DNA from: Mycolicibacterium rhodesiae JS60
GTDB lineage: Bacteria; Actinomycetota; Actinomycetes; Mycobacteriales; Mycobacteriaceae
Direction of reading: 5' to 3'
Assembly (NCBI GenBank): GCA_000230935.2
Contig: AGIQ01000007.1
Coordinates: 62,001-126,000 of the forward strand
Length of the DNA: 64,000 nucleotides
The translations under genes were made by a program, and so were the position numbers. Each line of letters starts with the position of its first letter. The stretch's first letter is position 1. Shown in pieces: positions 1 through 7,888 of the stretch. The notes beneath the pieces were generated by a model, which worked only from the letters and a program-made list of their open reading frames with translations, was not told where the DNA came from and searched no databases.

Positions 1-1235
1 TCCGCCGCCTCGACGCCTTCGCCGATCCGGGGCTGGGGTTCAGTCCGGTCACCCACGTGTTCGCCATCGACCGCGCCGGGATCGCATTGACCGAAGGCAT
101 CACCGTCGTCGGCGACGAACGGATCCGGATCGACCTGGATGCGCTGCGGATCATCGGCGACGGCCTGGCGTGGGCGCCGGCCTCGTTCTTCGATCAGGAC
201 GGCAATCCGATCGCCGCGTGCGCCCGCGGAACACTGGCGCGCATCGAGGCCCGCTTGGCCGAGGCCGGATTGCAGGCTCGGGTCGGCCACGAGATCGAGT
301 TCCTGCTCGTCGATCCCGACGGCAACCGGCTGCCGGGCAATCTGTGGGCGCAATACGGGCTTGCCGGCGTGCTCGAGTATGAGGGTTTCGTCCGGGACGT
401 GACCGTCGCGGCGGGAGCGGCGGGCGTAGGTATCGAACAGTTCCATCCCGAGTACGGCATCAACCAGTTCGAGATCTCCCTGACTCCGAAATCGCCGGTG
501 GCCGCCGCCGATCAGCTGGTGCTGGCCCGGATCGTCATCGGCCGGGTCGCCCGCAAGTACGGTGCCCGGGTGAGCCTGTCCCCGGTGCCCTTCGCCGGTA
601 GCGTGGGTTCGGGTGCGCACCAACACTTTTCGCTGCTGCGCGGGGATGTGCCGGTGTTCTCCGGCGGCACCGGAGCGCAGGGTATGACCGCCGAAGGGGA
701 GAGCGCGATCGGGGGGATCGTCAGCGGGCTACCGCAGGCGGAGCTGATCTTCTGCGGATCGATCGTGTCCGGGCTACGGATGAAGCCGGGCAACTGGGCA
801 GGCGCCTACGCCTGCTGGGGCACCGAAAACCGGGAAGCGGCAGTGCGTTTCGTGCGGGGCACGCACGGAAATCCGTACGGGGCGAACGTGGAGGTGAAGG
901 TCATCGACCCCTCGGCCAATCCCTATTTCGCCACCGCCGCGATCCTGGGCCTGGCACTCGACGGCATCGAGCACAGCGCCGCTTTGCCGCCGGAAACCCC
1001 GGTCGATCCGGCCGGGTTGTCCGAGGACGAACGCGCAAGCGCAGGAACCGTCGCGCTGAGCGACGACCAGGCCGAGCAGATCGCCGCACTGGACGGCTCG
1101 GCCCGGCTACGGACCATCCTCGGCGATGCGGGTGTCAACGCGCTGGTCGCCGTTCGCCGCTACGAGCACGAGACGTATTCACATCTGGATCCCGAGGCGC
1201 TGACCGAGAAGTTCCGGATGGCCTGGAGTTTATAG
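1..1235 (+). CDS. glnA3: Glutamine synthetase family protein, GlnA3 type (5' truncated by window edge)
   Basis: The frame is open from base 3, so the gene begins upstream; about 410 residues are visible. They carry the GS catalytic barrel: the metal-binding GHEIEF segment, the HPEYGINQFEIS glutamate segment, the GSGAHQHFS histidine segment and the KPGNWAGAY to ENREAAVRF nucleotide/glutamate-binding segment. Family knowledge: GS enzymes ligate ammonia or amines to glutamate with ATP; Streptomyces GlnA3 is a gamma-glutamylpolyamine synthetase, so a polyamine substrate is possible here. The stop codon abuts the ATG of the amidohydrolase (TAGATG), implying one operon. The pairing with an amidohydrolase and its partner order match M. 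tuberculosis glnA3-Rv1879 from memory. Substrate is inferred, not shown. Confidence 0.85.
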   Translation, partial: RRLDAFADPGLGFSPVTHVFAIDRAGIALTEGITVVGDERIRIDLDALRIIGDGLAWAPASFFDQDGNPIAACARGTLARIEARLAEAGLQARVGHEIEFLLVDPDGNRLPGNLWAQYGLAGVLEYEGFVRDVTVAAGAAGVGIEQFHPEYGINQFEISLTPKSPVAAADQLVLARIVIGRVARKYGARVSLSPVPFAGSVGSGAHQHFSLLRGDVPVFSGGTGAQGMTAEGESAIGGIVSGLPQAELIFCGSIVSGLRMKPGNWAGAYACWGTENREAAVRFVRGTHGNPYGANVEVKVIDPSANPYFATAAILGLALDGIEHSAALPPETPVDPAGLSEDERASAGTVALSDDQAEQIAALDGSARLRTILGDAGVNALVAVRRYEHETYSHLDPEALTEKFRMAWSL

Positions 1236-2342
1236 ATGCCGTCCGCGCTGACCGACCACATCGCCGGTGTGCGCCTGGTGGACAACCACGTTCACGGATT
1301 CTGGCAGACGACCGGTGATCGGCGGCGCTTCGAGAACGGCCTCAACGAGGCCAATATCGAGCCGTTGGCCGACTTCGATTCCGGCTTCGACACGCAGCTC
1401 GGGTTTGCCGTGCGGGCGCACTGTGCACCGTTGCTGGGTTTGCCCGAACATGCTGATCCGCAAGCCTATTGGGAACGCCGCCTCGCGTTGACCGAAGACC
1501 AGCTGGCGCGGATCTTCCTACCGGCTGCCGGGGTCAGCGACTGGCTGGTGGACACCGGCCTTCCCGGCGCGATCACCGGTCTGCCCGAGATGGCCGACGC
1601 GTCCGGCGGGGAAGTCGGTGAGATCGTACGGCTCGAGCAGGTCGCCGAGCAGGCGGCCGGATCGCCGGGCGACTACGCCGACGCGTTCCGGCGGATCCTG
1701 CACCAGCGCAGCGAGACCGCGGTTGCAACGAAGACGGTGCTGGCCTATCGCGGCGGGTTCGACGGCGATCTGTCCGAACCAGACGAGCGCGCCGTCAGCG
1801 AGGCTGCGGCCCGGTGGCGCAATGCCGGGGGAGTACGGCTGGTCGACCGGGTGCTGCTGCGCTTCGGGGTGCACGAAGCACTGCGGCTCGGCAAGCCGCT
1901 GCAGTTCCATGTCGGGCTCGGCGACCGCGACTGCGATCTGCACCGGACCAATCCGATGCTGCTGCTGGACTTCCTGCGCCAGTCGGGCGCGACGCCGATC
2001 GTGCTGTTGCACTGCTATCCGTACGAACGTGAGGCCGGCTATCTGGCCCAAGCGTTCAACAACGTGTATCTGGATGTCGGCCTGAGCGTCAACCATCTGG
2101 GTGCGCGCGCCGAAGCGTTCATCGCACGGACCCTGGAGTTGGCGCCGTTTCGCAAGGTCCTCTACTCCTCGGATGCCTTCGGGCCCGCCGAGCTGCATTA
2201 CCTGGGTTCGGCCTTGTGGCGTATCGGGATGGCCGCGGTATTGACCGGATTCGTGGCCAGAGGACAGTGGAGCGAAGGCGACGCGATCCGGGTGGTCGAC
2301 CTGATCGGGCGCGAGAATGCCAGACGGGTCTACCGGCTGTAG
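1236..2342 (+). CDS. Amidohydrolase family protein (FluG N-domain-like)
   Basis: A 368-residue amidohydrolase_2-type TIM barrel. The NHVHG metal motif lies near residue 18, a FHVGLGD segment mid-protein supplies a barrel histidine, LLHCYPYE supplies another, and YSSDAFG near the C-terminus supplies the catalytic aspartate. It starts immediately after the glnA3 stop, so translation is probably coupled. In fungal FluG and plant nodulin/GS-like proteins these two domains are one polypeptide (amidohydrolase then GS); here they are separate genes in reverse order. Inference: it hydrolyses or decarboxylates the product or precursor of the GS reaction, for example releasing glutamate from a gamma-glutamyl compound. 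No signal peptide is seen. Confidence 0.85.
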   Translation: MPSALTDHIAGVRLVDNHVHGFWQTTGDRRRFENGLNEANIEPLADFDSGFDTQLGFAVRAHCAPLLGLPEHADPQAYWERRLALTEDQLARIFLPAAGVSDWLVDTGLPGAITGLPEMADASGGEVGEIVRLEQVAEQAAGSPGDYADAFRRILHQRSETAVATKTVLAYRGGFDGDLSEPDERAVSEAAARWRNAGGVRLVDRVLLRFGVHEALRLGKPLQFHVGLGDRDCDLHRTNPMLLLDFLRQSGATPIVLLHCYPYEREAGYLAQAFNNVYLDVGLSVNHLGARAEAFIARTLELAPFRKVLYSSDAFGPAELHYLGSALWRIGMAAVLTGFVARGQWSEGDAIRVVDLIGRENARRVYRL

Positions 2343-2346
2343 TCGA

Positions 2347-2745
2347 TCAGGCGGGCGGGAAGTGAATCCAGCGGGCGATATCTGCCGGCCCGCTGCAGAT
2401 CAGCGGCACGCCGGGAACCTTGACCTCCCAGTCGTTACCGGCCATCCGTTGCTGTGCGGTGGTACCCGGCGTCGTGCAGGGCAGGGCGTTCTGAGCCTCA
2501 CCGACGAGCGGGCCGGTCGGCATCCACACGCCGCTGGCCGCACAGATGAGCGTCCCGTTCTGGGCGTCGAGCCCGAACACGAATGACGGGCTCGGCGTGC
2601 AGGGTGTTCCGCCGACGACATTGTGTGCCACGTTCGGCACGCAGCTCGCCGAGTGACACGAAGTGGCCGACGCTGCAGCGGCGAGCGAGATGGTCGCGGC
2701 CAGGAAGGTGCCCGCGATCAGCGGCGCCATGACGATCCCGCGCAT
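2347..2745 (-). CDS. Secreted cysteine-containing hypothetical protein
   Basis: 132 residues beginning with a clear Sec signal peptide: a hydrophobic stretch to about residue 25 with an Ala-rich cleavage region. The mature part is short and contains six cysteines, likely disulfide bonded outside the membrane. AGGAGG lies five bases before the ATG. It is convergent with the amidohydrolase (stops five bases apart). I recognise no domain; small mycobacterial exported proteins of this kind are common and function cannot be inferred. Confidence 0.7.
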   Translation of the reverse strand: MRGIVMAPLIAGTFLAATISLAAAASATSCHSASCVPNVAHNVVGGTPCTPSPSFVFGLDAQNGTLICAASGVWMPTGPLVGEAQNALPCTTPGTTAQQRMAGNDWEVKVPGVPLICSGPADIARWIHFPPA

Positions 2746-2816
2746 CTCTGCCTCCTGACGTTCGGGCCGTTTCCGGCCCGCTCAGCGTAGCGCCGCTACC
2801 TGGCGTTCGGGACCGT

Positions 2817-3287
2817 TCAGATCAGTCCGGTGGCGTCGAACATCCACGACATGTCAGCAGAAGCCAGGTCCTCGAGCCAGGTCGGCGGGGCGAAGCCCGT
2901 CAGCCCGTTCATGTCCCAGTAGTCCTTCCACAGCGTGATCTTGCCGCCCTCGACTTTGTGCACGGTGACAAAGCGCAGCACACCCTGCTCGCCCGTCTTG
3001 AACGTCCACGTCTCGGAGTGCTCGTACATCGTGTCAACGCCGTTGCTCACCAGGACGCCGTCGTGGTTCTCGTAGCCGGCCAACGGCTCCAGGCCGATCT
3101 TCAGTCGCTTGACGATGTCCTCGGGACCGCGCGCGGCCGCGATCGGCCCGACCGGCATGTCGACGTAGATGCAGTCGTCGGACAGGTATGTCTTGAGCGT
3201 CTCCCAGTCCCGGTTGGACAACGCCGTCCACATGCCCAGCACGGTCTGGGCAATCTCAGTGGGTACCGCCGAGGTGTCAATTGACAT
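2817..3287 (-). CDS. SnoaL/limonene-epoxide-hydrolase-like NTF2-fold protein
   Basis: 156 residues with the NTF2-like pattern: N-terminal helices (VLGMWTALSNRDWE), a LSDDCIYVDMPVG strand containing the conserved Asp/Tyr, and C-terminal beta strands ending in WKDYWDMNG. This fold includes SnoaL cyclases, limonene-1,2-epoxide hydrolases and ketosteroid isomerases. The start chosen is the ATG at 3287, preceded by GGAGC and overlapping the stop of the upstream deacylase by 11 bases, which indicates coupling; the longer frame to 3413 lies inside the deacylase. Likely a small catabolic hydrolase or isomerase acting with the upstream amidohydrolase. Confidence 0.8.
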   Translation of the reverse strand: MSIDTSAVPTEIAQTVLGMWTALSNRDWETLKTYLSDDCIYVDMPVGPIAAARGPEDIVKRLKIGLEPLAGYENHDGVLVSNGVDTMYEHSETWTFKTGEQGVLRFVTVHKVEGGKITLWKDYWDMNGLTGFAPPTWLEDLASADMSWMFDATGLI

Positions 3288-5070
3288 GGGCCAGCTCCGA
3301 TTCCGTTGTCGTTCGGGGCGCGGGCGTCGGCCGGCCCACCCGTAGGAAGCTTCCGGTGCGCCGGGCGCCGAGCACGTCGGTCGGTTCACCGTTGCGGACC
3401 ACCGCGCGCCCACCGACCAGCACCAGCTCGACGGCGTCGTCGTTGCGGTTGACCATCCGGGGCAATCCGCCGTATTGCTCGACGGGGCTCTCGGCGTAAT
3501 CGTCGAGGCGGCTGTCCAACTGACTGGGGTTCACGATGACGAGGTCGGCGCGATCACCAACGCGCAGGTGGCCGGCGTCGATCTGATACCAGTCGGCCAG
3601 TTCGCCGGTCATCCGGTGCACGGCCTGCTCGACCGACATGAACGGACGCCCGCTGCGGTCGGCGTCGCGCACGTGTCGCAACAGCCGCAGGCCATAGTTG
3701 TAGAACGCCATATTGCGCAGGTGCGCACCGGCATCGGAGAAGCCCATCTGGATGCCGGGATCCTTGGCCAGCTTCTTGAGCACCTCGGGACGGTGGTTGG
3801 AGATGGTCGTGCGCCAGCGCAGCTTGGCGCCGTGCTCTACTACCAGGTCCAGGAACGCGTCGACCGGATGCAGCCCGCCGCGGTCCTTGCCGACCTGGCC
3901 GAAGGACTTGCCCACCACGGATTCGTCAGGGCAGTCGACGATCTCGGCGTCGAACAAATCGCGGTGCCAGACCCGCACCCCGAACTTGTTGTCGTAGTCC
4001 TTGCGGAACTGGCGCCGGTAGTTCTCGTCGCTCAGCAGTGCATTGCGCTCGACCTCGTCACGCAGATGCAGGGCGGCCGCGCCCGATCCGAACTCCTCGA
4101 ACACCACCAGGTCGATGCCGTCGGCGTAGACCTCGAACGGAACCGGAAGGTGCTGCCAGCGGAAGTCACCACCGAACGTGTTGGCCACTCTGGCCAGCGG
4201 GCCCATGATCAGGATCGCGAACGGGTTGGCCTTGACGTCGGCGGCCGAAAGCAGGCTGGTCTTGAGTTTGTCGCGCAGCACCGGAAGCGATTGCGCCACT
4301 TGGGAGATGAGGTTCAACGGGTTCTGGATGTCCGGCCCGGACTGCAGCACCCGGCCACGCTTGCGCAGCAGTGTCTTGAGCCGGCGCAACTCGCGCGGCC
4401 TGGCGTAGGTGGACGGCAGCGTCCGGGACCGGCAGGTCTCGCCGTCGATCTTGTCGAACAGCAGCTGCTGCGAGGACAGCCCGACGAATCCGGCGTCCAG
4501 CGCTTCGGCGAGCATGCGCTCCATCTCGCGTTGCTGGCCGGCATTGGGCCGCACATCTTTTCGGGTTGCGCGGTCCAATCCCATGACGGCAGTCCGCATG
4601 TCGGAATGGCCGATGAACGCCGCGATGTTGGGGCCCAGCGGCCGGGACTCCAGCGCCTGAACGTATTGCTCGGCGCTCTGCCACGTCTTGGCACCGTCGA
4701 TGGCGGCGATGACGTGCTCGCGCGGGATCGCCTCGACCCGTCCGAAAAGGTCGCCGGCGTCGCTGCCACCGACATGGATCGTCGACAGTGAACAGGAACC
4801 GAGCAGGACCGTGGTGACGCCGTGGCGCACCGACTCCGGCAGGCCCGGGCCGCCCAGCACCTCGACGTCGTAGTGGGTGTGGACGTCGACCATGCCGGGC
4901 ATCACCCATTTGCCGGCGGCATCGACGACGTCCTCGCAACCGGTCACGTCGAGCGGGCGCAGGCTGATCGTTTCGACCCGGCCGTCCCGGATGCCGATGT
5001 CCCTGATCCCGGACGGCGCACCCGTCCCGTCGAACCAGCGACCGTTACGGATGATCGTGTCGTATGTCAC
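3277..5070 (-). CDS. N-acyl-D-amino-acid deacylase family amidohydrolase
   Basis: About 597 residues, the normal size for D-aminoacylase/N-acyl-D-glutamate deacylase-type zinc amidohydrolases. PGMVDVHTHYD near residue 60 is the HxH metal motif, SNHRPEV and GFSDAGAHLRNM supply later metal and catalytic residues, and the C-terminal VGDRADLVIVNP is the typical composite-domain ending. A TTG at 5079 is in frame, but I prefer GTG at 5070, because a -10-like TTCTAT ends eight bases upstream, consistent with a leaderless mRNA. It heads a pair with the NTF2-like gene. Substrate unknown. Confidence 0.85.
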   Translation of the reverse strand: MTYDTIIRNGRWFDGTGAPSGIRDIGIRDGRVETISLRPLDVTGCEDVVDAAGKWVMPGMVDVHTHYDVEVLGGPGLPESVRHGVTTVLLGSCSLSTIHVGGSDAGDLFGRVEAIPREHVIAAIDGAKTWQSAEQYVQALESRPLGPNIAAFIGHSDMRTAVMGLDRATRKDVRPNAGQQREMERMLAEALDAGFVGLSSQQLLFDKIDGETCRSRTLPSTYARPRELRRLKTLLRKRGRVLQSGPDIQNPLNLISQVAQSLPVLRDKLKTSLLSAADVKANPFAILIMGPLARVANTFGGDFRWQHLPVPFEVYADGIDLVVFEEFGSGAAALHLRDEVERNALLSDENYRRQFRKDYDNKFGVRVWHRDLFDAEIVDCPDESVVGKSFGQVGKDRGGLHPVDAFLDLVVEHGAKLRWRTTISNHRPEVLKKLAKDPGIQMGFSDAGAHLRNMAFYNYGLRLLRHVRDADRSGRPFMSVEQAVHRMTGELADWYQIDAGHLRVGDRADLVIVNPSQLDSRLDDYAESPVEQYGGLPRMVNRNDDAVELVLVGGRAVVRNGEPTDVLGARRTGSFLRVGRPTPAPRTTTESELAHVN

Positions 5071-5078
5071 GAGCGTCA

Positions 5079-5107
5079 ATAGAACCGTTTGCCAGGACGA
5101 GTGTCAA
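5079..5107 (-). promoter_or_regulatory. Candidate SigA-type promoter of the deacylase operon
   Basis: On the minus strand a perfect TTGACA (5107-5102) is followed after 17 bases by TTCTAT (5084-5079). Transcription starting about eight bases downstream would begin at the GTG at 5070, giving a leaderless transcript, a common arrangement in mycobacteria. Prediction from sequence only. Confidence 0.5.
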
Positions 5108-5123
5108 CGATTTAGTGGACACT
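5100..5123. promoter_or_regulatory. Inverted repeat overlapping the deacylase -35 box
   Basis: AGTGTCAAC and GTGGACACT form a 9-bp inverted repeat (8 of 9 pairs) around a 6-base spacer. It covers the TTGACA element, a position typical of a repressor operator. No regulator gene is adjacent, so the protein that binds it is unknown. Confidence 0.45.
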
Positions 5124-5136
5124 TTTTTAGATGTGT

Positions 5137-6054
5137 TTACTGATGCTGTGACCAGGCGTCCGGCTGCCGGCCGTCGACATCGGTGAAGCCGTACTCGCGG
5201 GCCAGCTCGGCAGCGGTCACCGAGCGCTGGTGCCAGCGCGATCGTTGCTGGTCGGCGGCGACGGCCGCAACGGCCCGGCCGATATAGCGCGGCGACTCCG
5301 ATTCGGCGAAGCCGGGCGGCGCGGTCGGGCCGCCGTCGGCGCGATCGGGGTCCAGCGCCTGCCGCCAGGTGTCCTCGCTGACGCGGTAGTTGTCGAGCAT
5401 CATCTCTGAGCGCAGCCACCCCGGCGTGATGGCGACGGCGGTCGCGCCGTAGGGCGTCAGTTCGTGTCCGATCGCGAAGGCCATCCGGTTGACCGCGCAT
5501 TTCACCGCGTCGTAGAACGCCGACAGCCGGTAATTCTCGGCGTTGTATTCGGCGGTGCCATCGGTGATTTCGACGAGCAGGCCACCGGGTTGCCCAACCA
5601 GCAGCGGCAGCAATGCGTGCGCGGTGATCAAGTGGGTGTCGATCCCCAGACGCAGAATGCGCAGCCCGACGTCGATGTCGTGTTCCCAGATCGGGCGGTT
5701 CCAGCTGGTTGGTCCACCCTTGAGGACCTCGGCACCCCAGATGTCGTTGACCAGCACGTCGATCCGGCCGTAGTCGGCGCGGATCCGATCGGCGAGCCCG
5801 GCCACCTGCTCGGGGTCGAGGTGGTCGACCTGGACGGCCACGCCGCGGCCGCCCAGCTCGTCGACGAGCTCGGCGGTGCCCTCGATCGTCTCCGGCCGGT
5901 CGTAGTCGGATCCGCCGCGGCCGATATTGCTGCTGCGGCCGGTGCAGATGACGGTCGCTCCCGCCTCACCCAAGGCTGCCGCGATTCCCCGGCCTGCGCC
6001 CCTGGTCGCGCCGGCAACCACCGCGATCCGGTCCGTCAACCGGTCAGGCCTCAT
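5137..6054 (-). CDS. SDR family oxidoreductase (DHRS1-like)
   Basis: 305 residues, a short-chain dehydrogenase of slightly extended length. The Rossmann glycine motif reads AGATRGAGRG near residue 15, NDIWG replaces the classical NNAG, and YDAVK holds the catalytic Tyr and Lys. These deviations and the long insertion before the NDIWG motif resemble the DHRS1-like subgroup. It is NAD(P)-dependent by family; substrate unknown. Its ATG lies inside the 3' end of the flavin reductase gene (11-base overlap), so the two are co-transcribed and probably coupled. Confidence 0.85.
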   Translation of the reverse strand: MRPDRLTDRIAVVAGATRGAGRGIAAALGEAGATVICTGRSSNIGRGGSDYDRPETIEGTAELVDELGGRGVAVQVDHLDPEQVAGLADRIRADYGRIDVLVNDIWGAEVLKGGPTSWNRPIWEHDIDVGLRILRLGIDTHLITAHALLPLLVGQPGGLLVEITDGTAEYNAENYRLSAFYDAVKCAVNRMAFAIGHELTPYGATAVAITPGWLRSEMMLDNYRVSEDTWRQALDPDRADGGPTAPPGFAESESPRYIGRAVAAVAADQQRSRWHQRSVTAAELAREYGFTDVDGRQPDAWSQHQ

Positions 6055-6556
6055 GGCCCGGCTCCAGATCCTTGACGTCGGCGAACGTCACCAGGTCCCC
6101 GAACCGGTCGGGTGCGGCACCGGCCACCGGCTCGGTCAGGTGCCCCACGTGATCACCGAGGTCGAACCGATCCAGGATCGCCCCGGCGAACCACGCAGCG
6201 GCGTCGGCGAGGATCGGCAACCCCTCCGGGCCGTCGCACCACCGGCACCGACTGAACTTGTCGATCCGGTCACCGGTCTCACTGCCGAACAATCGCGCCA
6301 AATCCCGGTGTTCTTCGGCCAGCAGATGCACCGCCAGATGCGTCGCGCCCTGTTCGGCGACCCGGTAGGTGTGGTTCTTCTTGGAGAGGCCGACCAGATA
6401 GCGCGGCGGATGGATCGAAACCTGACTGCTGAATCCCACCAGGCAGCCCGCACGTTGGTCCCCGACGCGGGTCGTCACGACGAACATCGGGTAATCCAGC
6501 AGCCCCACCACCCGTTCGAACGCATCCGCACCGGGTAGTACATCGTGTTCGGCCAT
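6044..6556 (-). CDS. Flavin reductase domain protein
   Basis: 170 residues with the flavin-reductase-like split-barrel FMN-binding domain: VGLLDYPMFVVTT at the N-terminus, CLVGFSSQVSIHPPRYLVGLS (strand and FMN loop), then HLAVHLLAEEHRDLARLFG. Such proteins supply reduced flavin to two-component monooxygenases. GGAGG lies eight bases before the ATG at 6556, which decides that start over the in-frame GTG nine bases upstream. It is first in a two-gene operon with the SDR and divergent from the dienelactone hydrolase gene. No partner monooxygenase is adjacent. Confidence 0.8.
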   Translation of the reverse strand: MAEHDVLPGADAFERVVGLLDYPMFVVTTRVGDQRAGCLVGFSSQVSIHPPRYLVGLSKKNHTYRVAEQGATHLAVHLLAEEHRDLARLFGSETGDRIDKFSRCRWCDGPEGLPILADAAAWFAGAILDRFDLGDHVGHLTEPVAGAAPDRFGDLVTFADVKDLEPGHEA

Positions 6557-6623
6557 GTTTGCCACCTCCGTCGCCGATCATGCTTACACCCCACGCTTAC
6601 CCACTGGGCGCATACTCGGGTGG

Positions 6624-7535
6624 GTGACTCCACTACAGCGCTACATCGCCGAAGAGATCGCCACCGATCACGTCGACGGCCTGCTGAGCCGCCGCGAAGC
6701 CCTGCGGCGCCTGGCGCTGCTGGGTGTGGGTACCGCCGCCGCCAGCGCGTTGATCACCGCCTGCGCCACCGATAAAACGACGACCGAGCCGGCTTCGTCC
6801 GCGCCGTCATCGCCCGCGCCCACGTCTGCGGTGCCGGCGCCGGGGATGGCAAGCGCCGTGGCGACCACACCCATCACCTGGCCGGGCCCGAACGGGCAGC
6901 TGCAGGGCAGTTGGGCGCAGGCCGCCACACCGCGCGGAGCGGTCCTCGTCATCCACGAGAACAAGGGCCTGGGCGACTGGGTCCGCTCGGTCGCCGGCCG
7001 GCTGGCCGGAATCGGCTACTCCGCACTGGCCATCGACCTGCTCTCCGAGGAAGGCGGCACCGGCACGTTCACCGACCCGGCCGCCGCGACCGCGGCGTTG
7101 GGCAATATCGCGCCCGACCGGTTCATCGCCGATCTCAAGTCTGGCCTCGACGAGGTGGCCCGCCGGTCACCGGGCCAAAAGCTCGCGGCGGTCGGCTTTT
7201 GCTTCGGCGGGGGACTGGTGTGGCGGCTGTTGGCCTCCGGTGAGCCACGGTTGGCCGCGGCGGTGCCGTTCTACGGCCCGCTGCCGGACAATCCGGATTT
7301 CTCCGGGTCGAAGAACGCCGCCGTGCTCGGTCTCTACGGGGCGTTGGATCAGCGCGTCACCTCGTCCGAAGCGGCCGCCAAGGCGGCGCTGGATCAGGCC
7401 GGTCTGGTCAACGAGCTCGTCGTCGAGCCCGACGCCGACCACGCGTTCTTCAACGACTCCGGGCCGCGCTACAACGCCGTCGCCGCCGCCGATGCGTGGA
7501 CTCGCTTGCAGGACTGGTTCTCTCGCAACCTCTAG
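6624..7535 (+). CDS. Dienelactone hydrolase family lipoprotein, Tat-type signal
   Basis: 303 residues from the GTG at 6624. A twin-arginine region (SRREALRRLALLGV) and a lipobox ITAC near residue 50 suggest Tat export and lipid anchoring. After a Pro/Ala/Ser linker comes a dienelactone hydrolase alpha/beta domain with the nucleophile elbow GFCFGG (Cys nucleophile), the aspartate in GALDQR and the histidine in DADHAFF, so the Cys-Asp-His triad is complete. Dienelactone hydrolases open enol-lactones, but exported relatives act on unknown esters. The stop overlaps the convergent small gene by four bases. Confidence 0.85.
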   Translation: MTPLQRYIAEEIATDHVDGLLSRREALRRLALLGVGTAAASALITACATDKTTTEPASSAPSSPAPTSAVPAPGMASAVATTPITWPGPNGQLQGSWAQAATPRGAVLVIHENKGLGDWVRSVAGRLAGIGYSALAIDLLSEEGGTGTFTDPAAATAALGNIAPDRFIADLKSGLDEVARRSPGQKLAAVGFCFGGGLVWRLLASGEPRLAAAVPFYGPLPDNPDFSGSKNAAVLGLYGALDQRVTSSEAAAKAALDQAGLVNELVVEPDADHAFFNDSGPRYNAVAAADAWTRLQDWFSRNL

Positions 7536-7789
7536 CTGGTCAACCGGACGGTGACCGTGACCCGGCCGCGGGCGTCACTGGTGGCCACCGCATGGCCGGG
7601 ACGCTCGGTGCCGCCCTTGCGGCGGTAGCCGACCGGCAGCTCGACGATGCGCCCACTGTGCCGGCCGGTGTACCGGATTGTGGTCAGGCCCAGTCCCACG
7701 ATGCGGCCCCAACGCGGTGAGGTGATCAAGGCGGTGGCACTCTGGTTCACGACGCGCGCTGCCGCCCGGAACACACCCGAAATCTGCAC
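7532..7789 (-). CDS. Short deazaflavin-nitroreductase-like (DUF385-type) protein, probably internally deleted
   Basis: 85 residues from a GTG at 7789. The first 60 (VQISGVFRAAARVVN through YTGRHSGRIVELPVGYRR) match the N-terminus of mycobacterial F420-dependent nitroreductase-like proteins, and the last 20 (GHAVATSDARGRVTVTVRL) match their C-terminus. The middle strand region with the WWRNF-type motif that I expect from relatives is absent; the two ends are joined in frame. It may be a non-functional remnant or a minimal split barrel. The gene is convergent with the hydrolase and divergent from the glycosyltransferase. Confidence 0.55.
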   Translation of the reverse strand: MQISGVFRAAARVVNQSATALITSPRWGRIVGLGLTTIRYTGRHSGRIVELPVGYRRKGGTERPGHAVATSDARGRVTVTVRLTS

Positions 7790-7888
7790 GTGATCAACGG
7801 TAGCCCAATTGTGGCTGTTCACCGCGTGTTCAGGACACCGAAGGGCGGTGGTCGCCATGCGCACACCGCAGCGGGTTCAGCTTGGGCC

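Noticed and set aside
3475..4791. A 438-codon plus-strand frame opposite the deacylase gene
   Set aside because: Composition is that of an antisense shadow of a high-GC gene; the minus-strand protein has clear family motifs.
5079..5096. A KstR-like half match (AGAACCGTTT) near the deacylase start
   Set aside because: The second half lacks GTT at the required spacing, unlike the three full sites.
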